The notes under the pieces: generated by a model
What the model was told of the DNA's origin: nothing
Databases searched by the model: none
Seen by the model: only the letters and a program-made list of their open reading frames with translations
Translations under genes and position numbers: made by a program
Part shown: in pieces, positions 35,146 through 43,894 of the stretch
How positions within the stretch are numbered: position 1 is the first letter of the stretch
How the letters are laid out: every line of letters begins with the position of its first letter
DNA from: Mycobacterium shigaense
GTDB taxonomy: Bacteria > Actinomycetota > Actinomycetes > Mycobacteriales > Mycobacteriaceae
Assembly: GCF_002356315.1 (NCBI RefSeq)
Contig: NZ_AP018164.1
Coordinates: 3,720,001-3,784,000 of the forward strand
Direction of reading: 5' to 3'
DNA: 64,000 nucleotides

Positions 35146-36714
35146 CTACTTGCGGCCGCCCCGGCCGCCGCCGAAGAGGTTGCGGACCACTTCGCGTATC
35201 ACCGTGTTGATGCCGCTTTTCACCGTCGGGTTCTTCAGGACTTCCTCCAACACGGACGGCCCCTTCGGTTCGAAGGGTGCGGGCATCGGTGGAATGTCGA
35301 AATCCGTTGGCCGCGAAGGATAGCCCGACCCGGCGGGCGGCCGCTGCGACGGCGCCGCGGGGGCCGACGGCGGCGCCGGCCTCGAAGGGCGTTCGATCGT
35401 CCGGCCGTACTTGGCCTGCAGCGGACTCTTCTTGGCCGCGTCGGCGACGGCATCGTTGCCGATCGAGGCCATCAGCGACCGGGGCACCCGCATGCGCGTC
35501 CACGCGACCGGTGTGGGAGCGCCTTTTTCGGACAGCACCGTGACGACGGCCTCGCCGATACCCAGCGACGTCAGCGCCGACTCCAGATCGTAGGCATCGG
35601 TTTTCGGGTAGGTGCGCACGGTTTTGGACAGCGCCTTCTGGTCATCGGGCGTGAATGCCCGCAGCGCATGCTGAATCCGCGCCCCCAGCTGGGAGAGCAC
35701 GTCGTTGGGCAGGTCGGTGGGCAGCTGGGTGCAGAAGAACACCCCGACGCCCTTGGAGCGAATCAGCTTGACGGTCTGCTCGACCTGCTCGAGGAAGGCC
35801 TTGGACGCATCAGTGAACAGCAGGTGCGCCTCGTCGAAGAAGAACACCAGGTTCGGTCTGTCCACGTCGCCGACCTCGGGCAGCGACGCGAACAGCTCCG
35901 CCAGCAGCCACATCAGGAACGTGGAGAAGATGACCGGCCGCAGCGACTGACCGCTGAACTCGAGCAGCGAAATGACGCCCTGGCCTTGGTCATCGGTGCG
36001 TTGCAGATCCTTCGGTTCGAACCTCGGCTCCCCGAAAAAGGTGTCACCGCCCTCGCCGCCGAGGTTGACCAGTGCCCGCAGGATCACGCCCGCTGTCGTC
36101 GGCGACACCCCGCCGAGGGTCTTCAGGTCTTCCTTGCCCTCATCGGTGGTTAGGTAACTGATGACATCGCGCAGATCGCCCAGTGTCACCAGCTCGCGGT
36201 TGCTCTCCTTGGCCCAGTGGAAGATCAGCCCCAGAGTCGACTCCTGGGTGGCATTGAGCCCCAACACCTTCGACAGCAGAACCGGGCCGAATCCGTCGAC
36301 CGTCGCGCGCACCGGCACTCCGAGCCCGCCGGTGCCCAGCGACAGGAACTCCACCGGGAACCCCGTCGGCTGCCAGGCATCGCCGGTGTCCCTGGCGCGC
36401 GCGGCGGTCTTGTCGTTGGCCTCTCCCGGCGTGGACAGTCCGGACAGGTCGCCCTTCACATCGGCCATCAACACGGCCACCCCGGCGGCGGACAGCTGCT
36501 CGGCGATCAGCTGCAGGGTCTTGGTCTTTCCCGTGCCGGTGGCCCCGGCCACCAACCCGTGCCGGTTGATGGTGGCCAGCGGGATGCGCACCTGCGCAGT
36601 CGGATCGACGGCACCGTCGACGACGACGGTGCCCAACTCCAACGCCCGGCCGTCGACAGCGTAGCCGCTCGCGATACGCTGCGCGGCCCCGCCGGCAACC
36701 GATTCGCTACTCAT
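35146..36714 (-). CDS. HerA/DUF853-type P-loop ATPase (Rv2510c-like)
   Basis: 522 residues from ATG 36714. Walker A GATGTGKTKTLQLIAEQL near residue 57, Walker B LVFFFDEAHLLF near residue 290, and a sensor-like FCTQLPTDLPNDVLSQLGARIQHALRAFTPDD place it in the DUF853 branch of the HerA/FtsK superfamily. The C-terminal 100 residues are Pro-rich, ending in a basic GGGRGGRK tail. Helicase or protein-translocating activity is assumed for the family but not proven. The frame opens 26 codons earlier than the chosen start, without homology. Divergent from orn. Confidence 0.88.
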   Translation of the reverse strand: MSSESVAGGAAQRIASGYAVDGRALELGTVVVDGAVDPTAQVRIPLATINRHGLVAGATGTGKTKTLQLIAEQLSAAGVAVLMADVKGDLSGLSTPGEANDKTAARARDTGDAWQPTGFPVEFLSLGTGGLGVPVRATVDGFGPVLLSKVLGLNATQESTLGLIFHWAKESNRELVTLGDLRDVISYLTTDEGKEDLKTLGGVSPTTAGVILRALVNLGGEGGDTFFGEPRFEPKDLQRTDDQGQGVISLLEFSGQSLRPVIFSTFLMWLLAELFASLPEVGDVDRPNLVFFFDEAHLLFTDASKAFLEQVEQTVKLIRSKGVGVFFCTQLPTDLPNDVLSQLGARIQHALRAFTPDDQKALSKTVRTYPKTDAYDLESALTSLGIGEAVVTVLSEKGAPTPVAWTRMRVPRSLMASIGNDAVADAAKKSPLQAKYGRTIERPSRPAPPSAPAAPSQRPPAGSGYPSRPTDFDIPPMPAPFEPKGPSVLEEVLKNPTVKSGINTVIREVVRNLFGGGRGGRK

Positions 36715-36819
36715 CGTGGCGTGTCCCTTTTCTGCAATCGCGCACCCAGTTCGGCACCGCTCACCATACTTGCCAGGGGGCCACAGCCCCAACGCTCACA
36801 TGGGCTTACGCTGAGCGCT

Positions 36820-37467
36820 GTGCGCGACGAATTGGTGTGGATCGACTGCGAGATGACCGGGCTCGATCTGGGCTCGGACAAGCTGATCGAGATCGCGGCG
36901 CTGGTCACCGACGCCGAGCTGAACATCCTGGGCGACGGGGTCGACGTGGTCATCCACGCCGACAATGCCGCGCTGTCGTCGATGATCGACGTCGTCACCG
37001 AGATGCACACCCGCTCGGGACTGATCAACGAGGTGAAGGCGTCCACCGTCGACCTCGCGACAGCCGAGGAGATGGTGCTCGACTACATCCGCGAACACGT
37101 CAAGCAACCCAAGACCGCGCCGCTGGCCGGCAATTCGATTGCCACTGACCGCTCGTTCATCGTGCGCGACATGCCCGGCCTGGACTCGTATCTGCACTAC
37201 CGGATGATCGATGTCAGCTCGATCAAGGAACTCTGCCGACGCTGGTATCCCCGCATCTACTACGGCCAGCCCGCCAAGGGTCTGGCCCACCGGGCCCTGG
37301 CCGACATCCGGGAGTCCATCCGTGAGCTGCAGTTCTATCGGCGGACCGCCTTCGTGCCCCTGCCGGGGCCGTCTACCAGCGAAATCGCGCAGGTCGCCGC
37401 GGAGCTGGACGGCACGCCGGAGCCGCCAGACGAAAACGATTCGGCGACCGAGCCGCCGAGCCGCTAG
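36820..37467 (+). CDS. orn: Oligoribonuclease
   Basis: 215 residues from GTG 36820, the length of the M. tuberculosis enzyme. DEDDh exonuclease: WIDCEMTGLD (Asp, Glu), the Asp in NSIATDRSF, and HRALADIRESI (His, Asp) near residue 160-165. It degrades short RNA oligomers and pGpG to mononucleotides and is usually essential. tRNA-His follows 46 bp downstream, so the two may share transcription up to the terminator at 37591. Confidence 0.96.
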   Translation: MRDELVWIDCEMTGLDLGSDKLIEIAALVTDAELNILGDGVDVVIHADNAALSSMIDVVTEMHTRSGLINEVKASTVDLATAEEMVLDYIREHVKQPKTAPLAGNSIATDRSFIVRDMPGLDSYLHYRMIDVSSIKELCRRWYPRIYYGQPAKGLAHRALADIRESIRELQFYRRTAFVPLPGPSTSEIAQVAAELDGTPEPPDENDSATEPPSR

Positions 37468-37512
37468 TATCGACAGTCGCTGCTCGTGCCGGTCTGCCCG
37501 GCGCACAGCCAT

Positions 37513-37589
37513 GGTGGGTGTAGTTCAGCTGGTAGAGCGTCAGGTTGTGATCCTGAATGTCGCGGGTTCGAGTCCCGTCACTCACCCCA
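37513..37589 (+). tRNA. tRNA-His (GTG)
   Basis: Cloverleaf: acceptor GTGGGTG/CACTCAC with one G-T pair, D arm AGTTCAGCTGGTAGAGC, anticodon stem TCAGG/CCTGA with loop TTGTGAT (anticodon GTG at 37547-37549), T arm with GGTTCGAGTCC. A G at -1 (37513) faces discriminator C73, the histidine identity pair. CCA is encoded (37587-37589). Confidence 0.97.
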
Positions 37590-37590
37590 C

Positions 37591-37625
37591 AGGTCAGAGG
37601 TGGTATTAGCCCCTCTGACCTTTTT
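37591..37625 (+). terminator. Intrinsic terminator after tRNA-His
   Basis: A perfect 10-bp stem AGGTCAGAGG / CCTCTGACCT (37591-37600 with 37612-37621), 11-base loop, then TTTTT. Strong by the bacterial rule and unusual for its perfection in a mycobacterium. The opposite-strand small gene ends in the same T run. Confidence 0.9.
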
Positions 37626-37857
37626 ATTGCCCCGCCTGTGCGCCGCGGGTTTCCCGGAATTCCGCGCAAATCCCGAACAAGACGCCACGACCCTCACAGC
37701 CATTCAGACAACGGATCCGCTCGATGCTCGGCGTGAGCCACGCGCCCGCGGCGGTGCATTCCTGTTTCAGGTAGAGCACGACGGGGCCGTCGCATATCTC
37801 GCAGGTGTCTTCCTCGGTGTAGTACTTCGACGGCATCGGTGCTCCGTTGATCCTCAT
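37624..37857 (-). CDS. Small Cys-rich protein, probable zinc ribbon
   Basis: 77 residues from ATG 37857; a second start 7 codons in (MPSKYYTEED, with GGAG upstream) is as likely. Counting from MPSK, cysteines at 12, 15, 43 and 47 form Cx2C-x27-Cx3C, identical in spacing to the 56-residue protein at 9235-9405, and the flanking motifs CxxCxG and IERIRCLNGCEG match it. Extra cysteines at 27 and near the C-terminus (GICAEF). A metal-binding or nucleic-acid role is plausible but unknown. The stop codon lies in the terminator T run. Confidence 0.72.
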   Translation of the reverse strand: MRINGAPMPSKYYTEEDTCEICDGPVVLYLKQECTAAGAWLTPSIERIRCLNGCEGRGVLFGICAEFRETRGAQAGQ

Positions 37858-38054
37858 GAATCACCCCCCTGGGTGAAACTGCTGCGTAAAGCGTCCTCCA
37901 TGGGACGGCCGCGCGTGGCAGCGCCACGCCGAATAGCGTGCCCGATGTTGACTGCCGCCCGTCATTCCCGGGGTGACGACAGCACTCGGTCGAGACAAGA
38001 TCCCTTGCCTCACAAGAGGTCGGGGCGACGACTGCAACGGCTAGCCCCGGAGCG

Positions 38055-38348
38055 TCACTTGCCCGGGCGGATCGGCCTTTTCAACGTGCAGACAATGCTC
38101 CATTCGAAACGCAACTCCCCGCCCTTGTCATAATCGCTGAAGTGGTGGGCGACCTGGGTGCGTTGCACCGGCGACGCCACGACCTCCCACCCTTGTTCGC
38201 CGTAGGCGTTCAGCTGAGCGGTTGCCTCTGCTATCAGGGCGTCCAGCGACTCATTGGTGTAATAGACGAATTTGGTCTCCCAGCGCTGGGGATACCACTC
38301 ACCGTCGGACGCCAACCACCAGCCCGGCCCGGGCGACGAAGTACTCAT
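38055..38348 (-). CDS. Hypothetical protein with DUF2510-like start and DUF4177-like body
   Basis: 97 residues. The opening PGPGWWLASDGEWYPQRW resembles the short Trp-rich DUF2510 motif found at the ends of actinobacterial membrane proteins. The rest (TKFVYYTN-ESLDALIAEATAQLNAYGEQGWEVVASP) resembles DUF4177, a small domain of unknown function with the GWE-V motif. No membrane segment. It lies alone between two intergenic stretches. Confidence 0.75.
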   Translation of the reverse strand: MSTSSPGPGWWLASDGEWYPQRWETKFVYYTNESLDALIAEATAQLNAYGEQGWEVVASPVQRTQVAHHFSDYDKGGELRFEWSIVCTLKRPIRPGK

Positions 38349-38366
38349 AATCTCGGCACCCTACTG

Positions 38367-38403
38367 GGTTCACATCGTCTGATCAGTGGTTCACATCGTC
38401 TGA
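38367..38403. repeat. 16-bp direct repeat ggttcacatcgtctga, two copies
   Basis: Copies at 38367-38382 and 38388-38403, 21 bp apart start to start, in the short gap between the DUF4177-like gene and the ldtB stop. They could be protein-binding sites or a remnant of a mobile-element end. Confidence 0.7.
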
Positions 38404-38441
38404 CAAGTGAATGCGACATGACGGAACGGTGCCGTGGCGGG

Positions 38442-39638
38442 TCAGGTGTTGGCGTTGCCCGCTTTCCACTGTGCCCAGGGCATGTTCCAGTCGCCGAGGC
38501 CCTCGGTGGCCGGCAGCGTCGGCCCCACGGTATTGATGACCTCGACGATATCCCCGCTCTTGCTGTGGTCGTAGAACCACTCGGCGTTGCTCGGACTGAC
38601 GTTCAGGCAGCCGTGGCTGGTGTTGGTATGCCCTTGGGCACCGACCGACCACGGCGCCGAGTGCACGAAGACACCGCTATAGGACATCTGCGTGGCCCAG
38701 TCGACCTCGGTGCGATACCCGTTGGGCGAGTTGACCGGAACGCCGTAGGTCGAGGAGTCCATGATGATGTGCTTGTAGCGGCTGCCAATGATGTAGTCGC
38801 CGTTAGCCGTTGGGGTGCTGTCTTTACCCATCGACGTCGGCATGGTCTTCACGACCTCACCGTTGACGCGAACGGTCACCATCTTGGTGCTGTCGTCGGC
38901 GGTCGAGATGACCTCGTCGCCGATGGTGAAATGCGTCTTGACGTTGTCCTCACCGAACATCCCGTCGCCCAGGTCGACGCCATAGGTGTTGACCGCCACA
39001 TCGATGGCCGTTCCCGACTTCCAGAAATGCTCTGGGCGCCAACGAACTTCGCGATTGTTCAGCCAGTAGAAGGCACCCTCGACGGGCGGGTTGGTGGTGA
39101 TCTTGATGGCCTTTTGGGCCGCGGCGCGGTCCGCGATGTTCTCGTCGAACCGGATCGCCACCGGCTCGCCGACGCCGACGACCTCGCCGTCGCCCGGAGC
39201 GACGTAGGGCATCGTCAGGTGCGCAGGCGAGCTGGTCGAGAACGCCATCTGCCGGCTCGCCGCGCCACCCAGCCCGAGCGCCTTCACGGTGAGCGTGTAG
39301 TGCCGGTTGTAGCCGAGTTGCTCGGTGGTGGACCAATGCAGCCCGTCGGGGCTGAGCTGGCCGTTGATCGTCCGGCCGTTGTCGTTGACCATCGTGACCG
39401 ACCCGAGCACCCCGTAGGCGACGCTTACCGTCACGGGGGCGTCGACCGTGACGCCGACAGCGCCGTCGGTCACCGAGGAGGTGAGCTTGGGGACCAGCAG
39501 ATCGGCGAACGGCGTGCCCTTGTCGAAGATGACCTTCGCCGGCGCGGCGGTGTGGTTGCCGCCGCACGAAACGGCAACCACAGCAAACACGACCATCGAG
39601 GCAGCCAGCCAAAATCGGCTCCTGCGCAAAGGGGTCAT
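38442..39638 (-). CDS. ldtB: L,D-transpeptidase lipoprotein, LdtB/LppS-like
   Basis: 398 residues from ATG 39638 (MTPLRRSRFW). A lipoprotein signal peptide with lipobox AVSC near residue 25, two Ig-like domains, then the YkuD catalytic domain with the SHGCLN motif near residue 335; Cys is the nucleophile and His the base. A C-terminal Trp-rich tail (GDWNMPWAQWKAGN) is typical of mycobacterial Ldts. It forms 3-3 cross-links in peptidoglycan. Position between tRNA-His and tRNA-Lys matches Rv2518c. The frame opens 17 codons before this start. Confidence 0.93.
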   Translation of the reverse strand: MTPLRRSRFWLAASMVVFAVVAVSCGGNHTAAPAKVIFDKGTPFADLLVPKLTSSVTDGAVGVTVDAPVTVSVAYGVLGSVTMVNDNGRTINGQLSPDGLHWSTTEQLGYNRHYTLTVKALGLGGAASRQMAFSTSSPAHLTMPYVAPGDGEVVGVGEPVAIRFDENIADRAAAQKAIKITTNPPVEGAFYWLNNREVRWRPEHFWKSGTAIDVAVNTYGVDLGDGMFGEDNVKTHFTIGDEVISTADDSTKMVTVRVNGEVVKTMPTSMGKDSTPTANGDYIIGSRYKHIIMDSSTYGVPVNSPNGYRTEVDWATQMSYSGVFVHSAPWSVGAQGHTNTSHGCLNVSPSNAEWFYDHSKSGDIVEVINTVGPTLPATEGLGDWNMPWAQWKAGNANT

Positions 39639-39953
39639 CCAGCGACCTTCCGACTCGATCCAGGTATCTTGGTCACCGCTGACCAGCAATAGTGCAAATA
39701 TTCTAATGGTTGGTCGCCGCCCTCAATGCCGACTTTTCGACGGTCGCGGTTCGGTGTCGCGATCGCCGGTGGCTACGCCGGCTGACCGACCGGCTCATGC
39801 GGGTCCTCGACCCGGTTGCCGGTCCCGACGGCCTCGATGCGCGTGAAATTGACGACGGCCGCGGCGATCACCGTGGCCGCCGCGGCCAGATCGGCGATTT
39901 CGCCCTGCGTTAGAATGTTTGTTATTGTCGCGGACGCGGTTCCGGCCGCCCAC
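39639..39953. other. Intergenic region ldtB / tRNA-Lys
   Basis: 315 bp. It holds the ldtB promoter and an open frame 39710-39913 beginning with TTG (67 codons), which has no ribosome site and resembles nothing I know. In M. tuberculosis a PE gene (PE26) lies near here; none is seen. Confidence 0.4.
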
Positions 39954-40029
<76 letters not shown>

Positions 40030-40167
40030 TGTGAACGTCACCGACGTGCCGACTCTGTCGTCCGTCGTAGATTCTGTCCCACCCTGTGGTTGCCGGTAGT
40101 AGTTTTTTCTCGGTGCCTGGCTGACGATGGGCACCCCTGGTGGAATTGCTGCGCCGAAGGAGCCGCG

Positions 40168-41964
40168 ATGGGGTTCATCCAGCCCAACCTGCCCGTCGTC
40201 GACATGGCCGAGTGGGGCAACCTGCCCCGCGCCCAGCGCATCGTGCCGATGGTGCGTCACATCGCCGAGAACGGCTTCGGCACCCCGCTGATCATGCACG
40301 TGATGTACGGCATCAAGATCATGCTGTACATCCTCGGCGCCTGGACATTCGCCTGGACCACCGCGGGCATGGACGTTAAAGGCGGCTTCACCGACGTCGC
40401 CTCCTGGTGGACCGAACCCATCGTGTTCGAAAAGGCCGTGCTCTACACGATGCTGTTCGAGGTCGTCGGCCTGGGCTGCTGCTTCGGACCGCTGGCCGGA
40501 CGCTACTTCCCGCCGATGGGATCGATCCTGTACTGGCTGCGGCCCGGCACCATCCGGCTTCCCCCGTGGCCCGGCCGGATACCGCTCACCAGCGGCACCA
40601 ACAGGACCCCGGTCGACGCGCTGCTCTACGGCGCCCTGCTGGTATTGCTGGCCACCGCCCTGCTGTCGAACGGCACGGGCCCAATTCCCGCTCTGGGCAC
40701 GACAATCGGCGTGCTGCCATGGTGGCACTCCGTCGCGATCCTGGCCGTCCTGGCCGTCCTCGGCCTGCGCGACAAGGTGATCTTCCTGGCCGCGCGCGGC
40801 GAGGTGTACGCGCCGCTGGCGCTGGTGTTCCTGTTCGGCGGGACGAACATCGTCGTCGGGGCCAAGGTGATCTTCATGGTGATCTGGCTGGGCGCGGCGA
40901 CCTCGAAGCTGAACCGGCATTTCCCGTTCGTGATCTCCACGATGCTGGCGAACAATCCGTTCATTCCGTCGGGGGCGCTCAAGCGGTCGATGTTCAAGCA
41001 CTATCCGGATGACCTGCGGCCCAGCGGTTTAGCGGGCTTCATCGCGCACTTCTCCACCGCCGTCGAAGGATTGGTACCGCTGGCGTTGTTCTTCTCGCAC
41101 GGCGGCTGGCCCACCGCCATCGCCGCCTTCGTCATGATCGTGTTCCACCTGAACATCCTGCTGGCCTTCCCGATGGGCGTGCCGCTGGAGTGGAACGTGT
41201 TCATGATCTTCGGCGTGCTGTGGCTGTTCGTCGGGCATGCCGGCCTGGGGCTCGCCGATCTGACCAACCCGCTGCCGGTCGCCGTTCTGTTCGCGGTCAG
41301 CGCGGGAACCGTCGTCGTCGGAAACCTCTACCCGCGCAAGGTGTCGTTCCTGCCCGGCATGCGCTACTACGCCGGCAACTGGGACACCACCGTGTGGTGC
41401 GTCAAGCCGTCGGTCGACGACAAATTCCGCACCGGCTCGCGCGCGCTCGGCCCGCTGCAACACCTACAGCTCGAACGGCTCTACAAATCGAAAGAGGACA
41501 CCGCCGTCCCGCTGCACCTCGCCCTCGCGTTCCGCGGCATGAACACGCACGGGCGCGCGCTGCTCACCCTGGTACATCGGGCGCTGGCGGGCTACGACGA
41601 GGACGACTACACCCTGTGCGAGGGCGAGACGCTCTGCGCGACCGTCCTGGGCTGGAACTTCGGCGACGGGCACCTGCACAACGAATACCTGATCGAGGCG
41701 CTGCAGCAGCGCTGCGGGTTCGAGCCCGGCGACGTGCGGGTGGTCATCCTCGACGCGCAGCCCATCCATATCCAACGGCAGGAGTACCGGCTGGTGGACG
41801 CGGCGACCGGCGAATTCGAACGCGGCTACGTCGACGTCCACGACATGGTGACCACGCAGCCGTGGGCCGATGACCTGCCCGTGCACGTGCAACCCCGCAC
41901 CGGCGCCGACACCGCTCAGCGTGCCGACGAAAGCAGCCGCCGGGCGCCCAGGTCCAGCACGTAA
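40168..41964 (+). CDS. DUF3556 integral membrane protein
   Basis: 598 residues from ATG 40168 (AAGGAGCCGCG upstream); similarity-bearing sequence begins MGFIQPNLPVVD. Residues 45-430 carry about nine or ten membrane segments (for example IKIMLYILGAWTFAWTT, LVLLATALLSNG, VLFAVSAGTVVVGNLY). The last 170 residues are soluble, beginning after a conserved FLPGMRYYAGNWDTTVW motif. The family is actinobacterial and uncharacterised. It follows tRNA-Lys, and its 3' end overlaps the importer permease gene convergently by 49 bp. Confidence 0.82.
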   Translation: MGFIQPNLPVVDMAEWGNLPRAQRIVPMVRHIAENGFGTPLIMHVMYGIKIMLYILGAWTFAWTTAGMDVKGGFTDVASWWTEPIVFEKAVLYTMLFEVVGLGCCFGPLAGRYFPPMGSILYWLRPGTIRLPPWPGRIPLTSGTNRTPVDALLYGALLVLLATALLSNGTGPIPALGTTIGVLPWWHSVAILAVLAVLGLRDKVIFLAARGEVYAPLALVFLFGGTNIVVGAKVIFMVIWLGAATSKLNRHFPFVISTMLANNPFIPSGALKRSMFKHYPDDLRPSGLAGFIAHFSTAVEGLVPLALFFSHGGWPTAIAAFVMIVFHLNILLAFPMGVPLEWNVFMIFGVLWLFVGHAGLGLADLTNPLPVAVLFAVSAGTVVVGNLYPRKVSFLPGMRYYAGNWDTTVWCVKPSVDDKFRTGSRALGPLQHLQLERLYKSKEDTAVPLHLALAFRGMNTHGRALLTLVHRALAGYDEDDYTLCEGETLCATVLGWNFGDGHLHNEYLIEALQQRCGFEPGDVRVVILDAQPIHIQRQEYRLVDAATGEFERGYVDVHDMVTTQPWADDLPVHVQPRTGADTAQRADESSRRAPRSST

Positions 41965-42725
41965 CCGATGAGGCCGATCACGACGATCAGGGCGACGACC
42001 TGACCGTAGGCCAGCTGGTCGCGCGCGTTGAGGATCTGATAGCCCAAACCCGAACGCACGCCCAGCATTTCGGCCGGTACCAGGACCACCCACGCAATGC
42101 CCAGCGCGACGCGCAGGCCGGTCTGCAGATGGCCGCGAATGGCGGGCAGCACCACCACCGTCAGCAGCTCGGTTCGGGTTGCCCCGAACGACTTGGCCAC
42201 CAGCAGGTAGCCGGGATCAACGGCGTGCACGCCGGCCGCGGTGTTGATCAGGATGGGCCACACCGCCGCCGCGGCGATCAGGAAGATGACGGGCTGGTTG
42301 CCAATTCCGAACAGCGCCACCGATATCGGGGCCCACGACAGCGGCGAGATCATCCGCAGAAACTGCACGACGGGACGGGTGGCGCGATCGGCTAGGTCGT
42401 TCAGCCCGATCAGCAGCCCGGCGGGGACCCCGATGACGCCGGCCACGAGCAAGCCGACCAGCAACCGCCACAGGCTGACCTCGGTGTCGGACAGCAGCAC
42501 CCCCCGGTCGTAGAGTGCGACGAGCGACCTGGCTACCCGACTGGGCGTGGTCTGGCGCAACAGCGACTGCGGCGCGGCGAGCACCGCGGTGGCCAGCCAC
42601 CAAACCCCAACCGCCACAACGATTGCTAGCACGGGTGGCCACCAGCGTCGCAGCAACGACCACCTGGGCGTCGTCGCCGGTGCCACCACCGGGGTGTCGA
42701 CGGAGCGGATTTCTTCGGTGGTCAT
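41916..42725 (-). CDS. ABC importer permease (SsuC/TauC/NrtB-like)
   Basis: 269 residues from ATG 42725, which overlaps the stop of the binding-protein gene as ATGA. Six or so membrane helices; the binding-protein-dependent permease signature lies around residue 180 (SFGATRTELLTVVVLPAIRGHLQTGLRVALGIAWVVLV in outline, the EAA loop contacting the ATPase). With the ATPase and binding protein next to it, it forms an importer for a small anion such as a sulfonate, taurine, nitrate or similar compound; substrate not fixed. Confidence 0.88.
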   Translation of the reverse strand: MTTEEIRSVDTPVVAPATTPRWSLLRRWWPPVLAIVVAVGVWWLATAVLAAPQSLLRQTTPSRVARSLVALYDRGVLLSDTEVSLWRLLVGLLVAGVIGVPAGLLIGLNDLADRATRPVVQFLRMISPLSWAPISVALFGIGNQPVIFLIAAAAVWPILINTAAGVHAVDPGYLLVAKSFGATRTELLTVVVLPAIRGHLQTGLRVALGIAWVVLVPAEMLGVRSGLGYQILNARDQLAYGQVVALIVVIGLIGYVLDLGARRLLSSAR

Positions 42726-43894
42726 AGCGGCTGCACCTGTTCGACTCGGGTCAGATCGGTTGGTAGGTCGAAGCTTCCGGCCCCGCCGTGCGCGGCCAGC
42801 GCAGTACGCACGAAGCTGTCGTCGACCAGCTGGGCGTGTGCGGTGGTCGGGTCGAGCCGGTTCAGGAATTGCCGGTCGCCGTCGACGACGGTCTCGTGCA
42901 TGGCCTCGACCAGCCGCCGGGTGAAGCTCGGGAACGGGAACGGCTGGAAACCCAGCCGTTGGGGCTGCCAATCCGGATGCGCGAAGCGGTAATCATGCGC
43001 GCGGTAGGTCAACGCCGTCTTGATGGCCGGCACCGGCTGAGGCAGGTAGGCCCCGGCCGACAAGGTCGTCGCCGCCGCGGGCCGGTCGCTGTTGATGCGT
43101 TGCTGCGCAAGGACAATCGAGTTGACCAGGGACGCGGCGGCCTGCGGCCGATTGTCGATGAGGTCCTGGTGTGCCAGCACCACGCAGCAGGCGTGGTCGC
43201 GCCACACGTCGCCCAGGAAGGTGTGGATGCGCCCGATCCTGCGCAGCTGAGCCATCGCGTTGAACGGGTCCGCCACCACGTAGCCGCCGATCGATCCGTT
43301 GGCCAGCGCGGGCACCATGTCCGACGGGCTCATCACGATCAGCTCGACGGTCCGGGCGCCGCGGGAGGCGCTGCGGCGTACCACCGGCACCAGGTCGTGG
43401 GCGCGCAGCAGCTCCTGCAGGATGATGTTGTGAATCGACCACCAGAACGGAATGGCGACCTGTGTTCCCGCCAGCTGCGCCAGATCGGTGATGTGCGGCG
43501 CGACGGTCAAGGCCGAGCCGTTGGTATGGTTCCAGCTCAGCACCCGAACCGGGCTGCCCAACAGGAACCGCAGCTGGATGGCCGTCGGCATCAGCATGTG
43601 CACGGCGTCGACCTGGCGGGTGACGAACGCCTCAGCCAGCGACGCCCAACTGCGGAACAGCACCGGCTTGGCCGAACTCACCGCGCCCGGCTGATACAAG
43701 CCGGCGGCGTGGGCGATCAGCAGCGGCGCGGCGTCGGTGATCGGCAGGTAGCCGATGCGCAACTGTCCGCTGGTGTTGGTCCGGTCGACGCTCGCGGCGT
43801 GCGCGAGGTCGGCCAGACCGGCCAATCCCCCGGCCGCCGCCAGGCCGACCGTGCCGGCCAGCAGCGACCGTCGGGACAGCGGGCGGATGCTCAT
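42722..43894 (-). CDS. ABC importer substrate-binding protein (NMT1/SsuA-like), Tat-type signal
   Basis: 390 residues from ATG 43894. The N-terminus MSIRPLSRRSLLAGTVGLAAAGG is a twin-arginine-type leader (RRSLL) with an AHA site near residue 33, so the mature protein is probably exported by Tat. The body is a two-lobed periplasmic-binding fold with LRIGYLPITDAAPLLIAHAAGLYQ at the start, typical of the nitrate/sulfonate/taurine group. It overlaps the ATPase stop as ATGA and the permease start as ATGA, so the three proteins are translationally coupled. Confidence 0.88.
   Translation of the reverse strand: MSIRPLSRRSLLAGTVGLAAAGGLAGLADLAHAASVDRTNTSGQLRIGYLPITDAAPLLIAHAAGLYQPGAVSSAKPVLFRSWASLAEAFVTRQVDAVHMLMPTAIQLRFLLGSPVRVLSWNHTNGSALTVAPHITDLAQLAGTQVAIPFWWSIHNIILQELLRAHDLVPVVRRSASRGARTVELIVMSPSDMVPALANGSIGGYVVADPFNAMAQLRRIGRIHTFLGDVWRDHACCVVLAHQDLIDNRPQAAASLVNSIVLAQQRINSDRPAAATTLSAGAYLPQPVPAIKTALTYRAHDYRFAHPDWQPQRLGFQPFPFPSFTRRLVEAMHETVVDGDRQFLNRLDPTTAHAQLVDDSFVRTALAAHGGAGSFDLPTDLTRVEQVQPL

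Noticed and set aside
35137..36153. 338-codon plus-strand frame between cmrA and orn
   Set aside because: Antisense to the HerA-like ATPase, which has intact Walker motifs.
39710..39913. 67-codon TTG-start gene before tRNA-Lys
   Set aside because: No ribosome site, Arg/Asp-rich shadow-like composition, no family resemblance.
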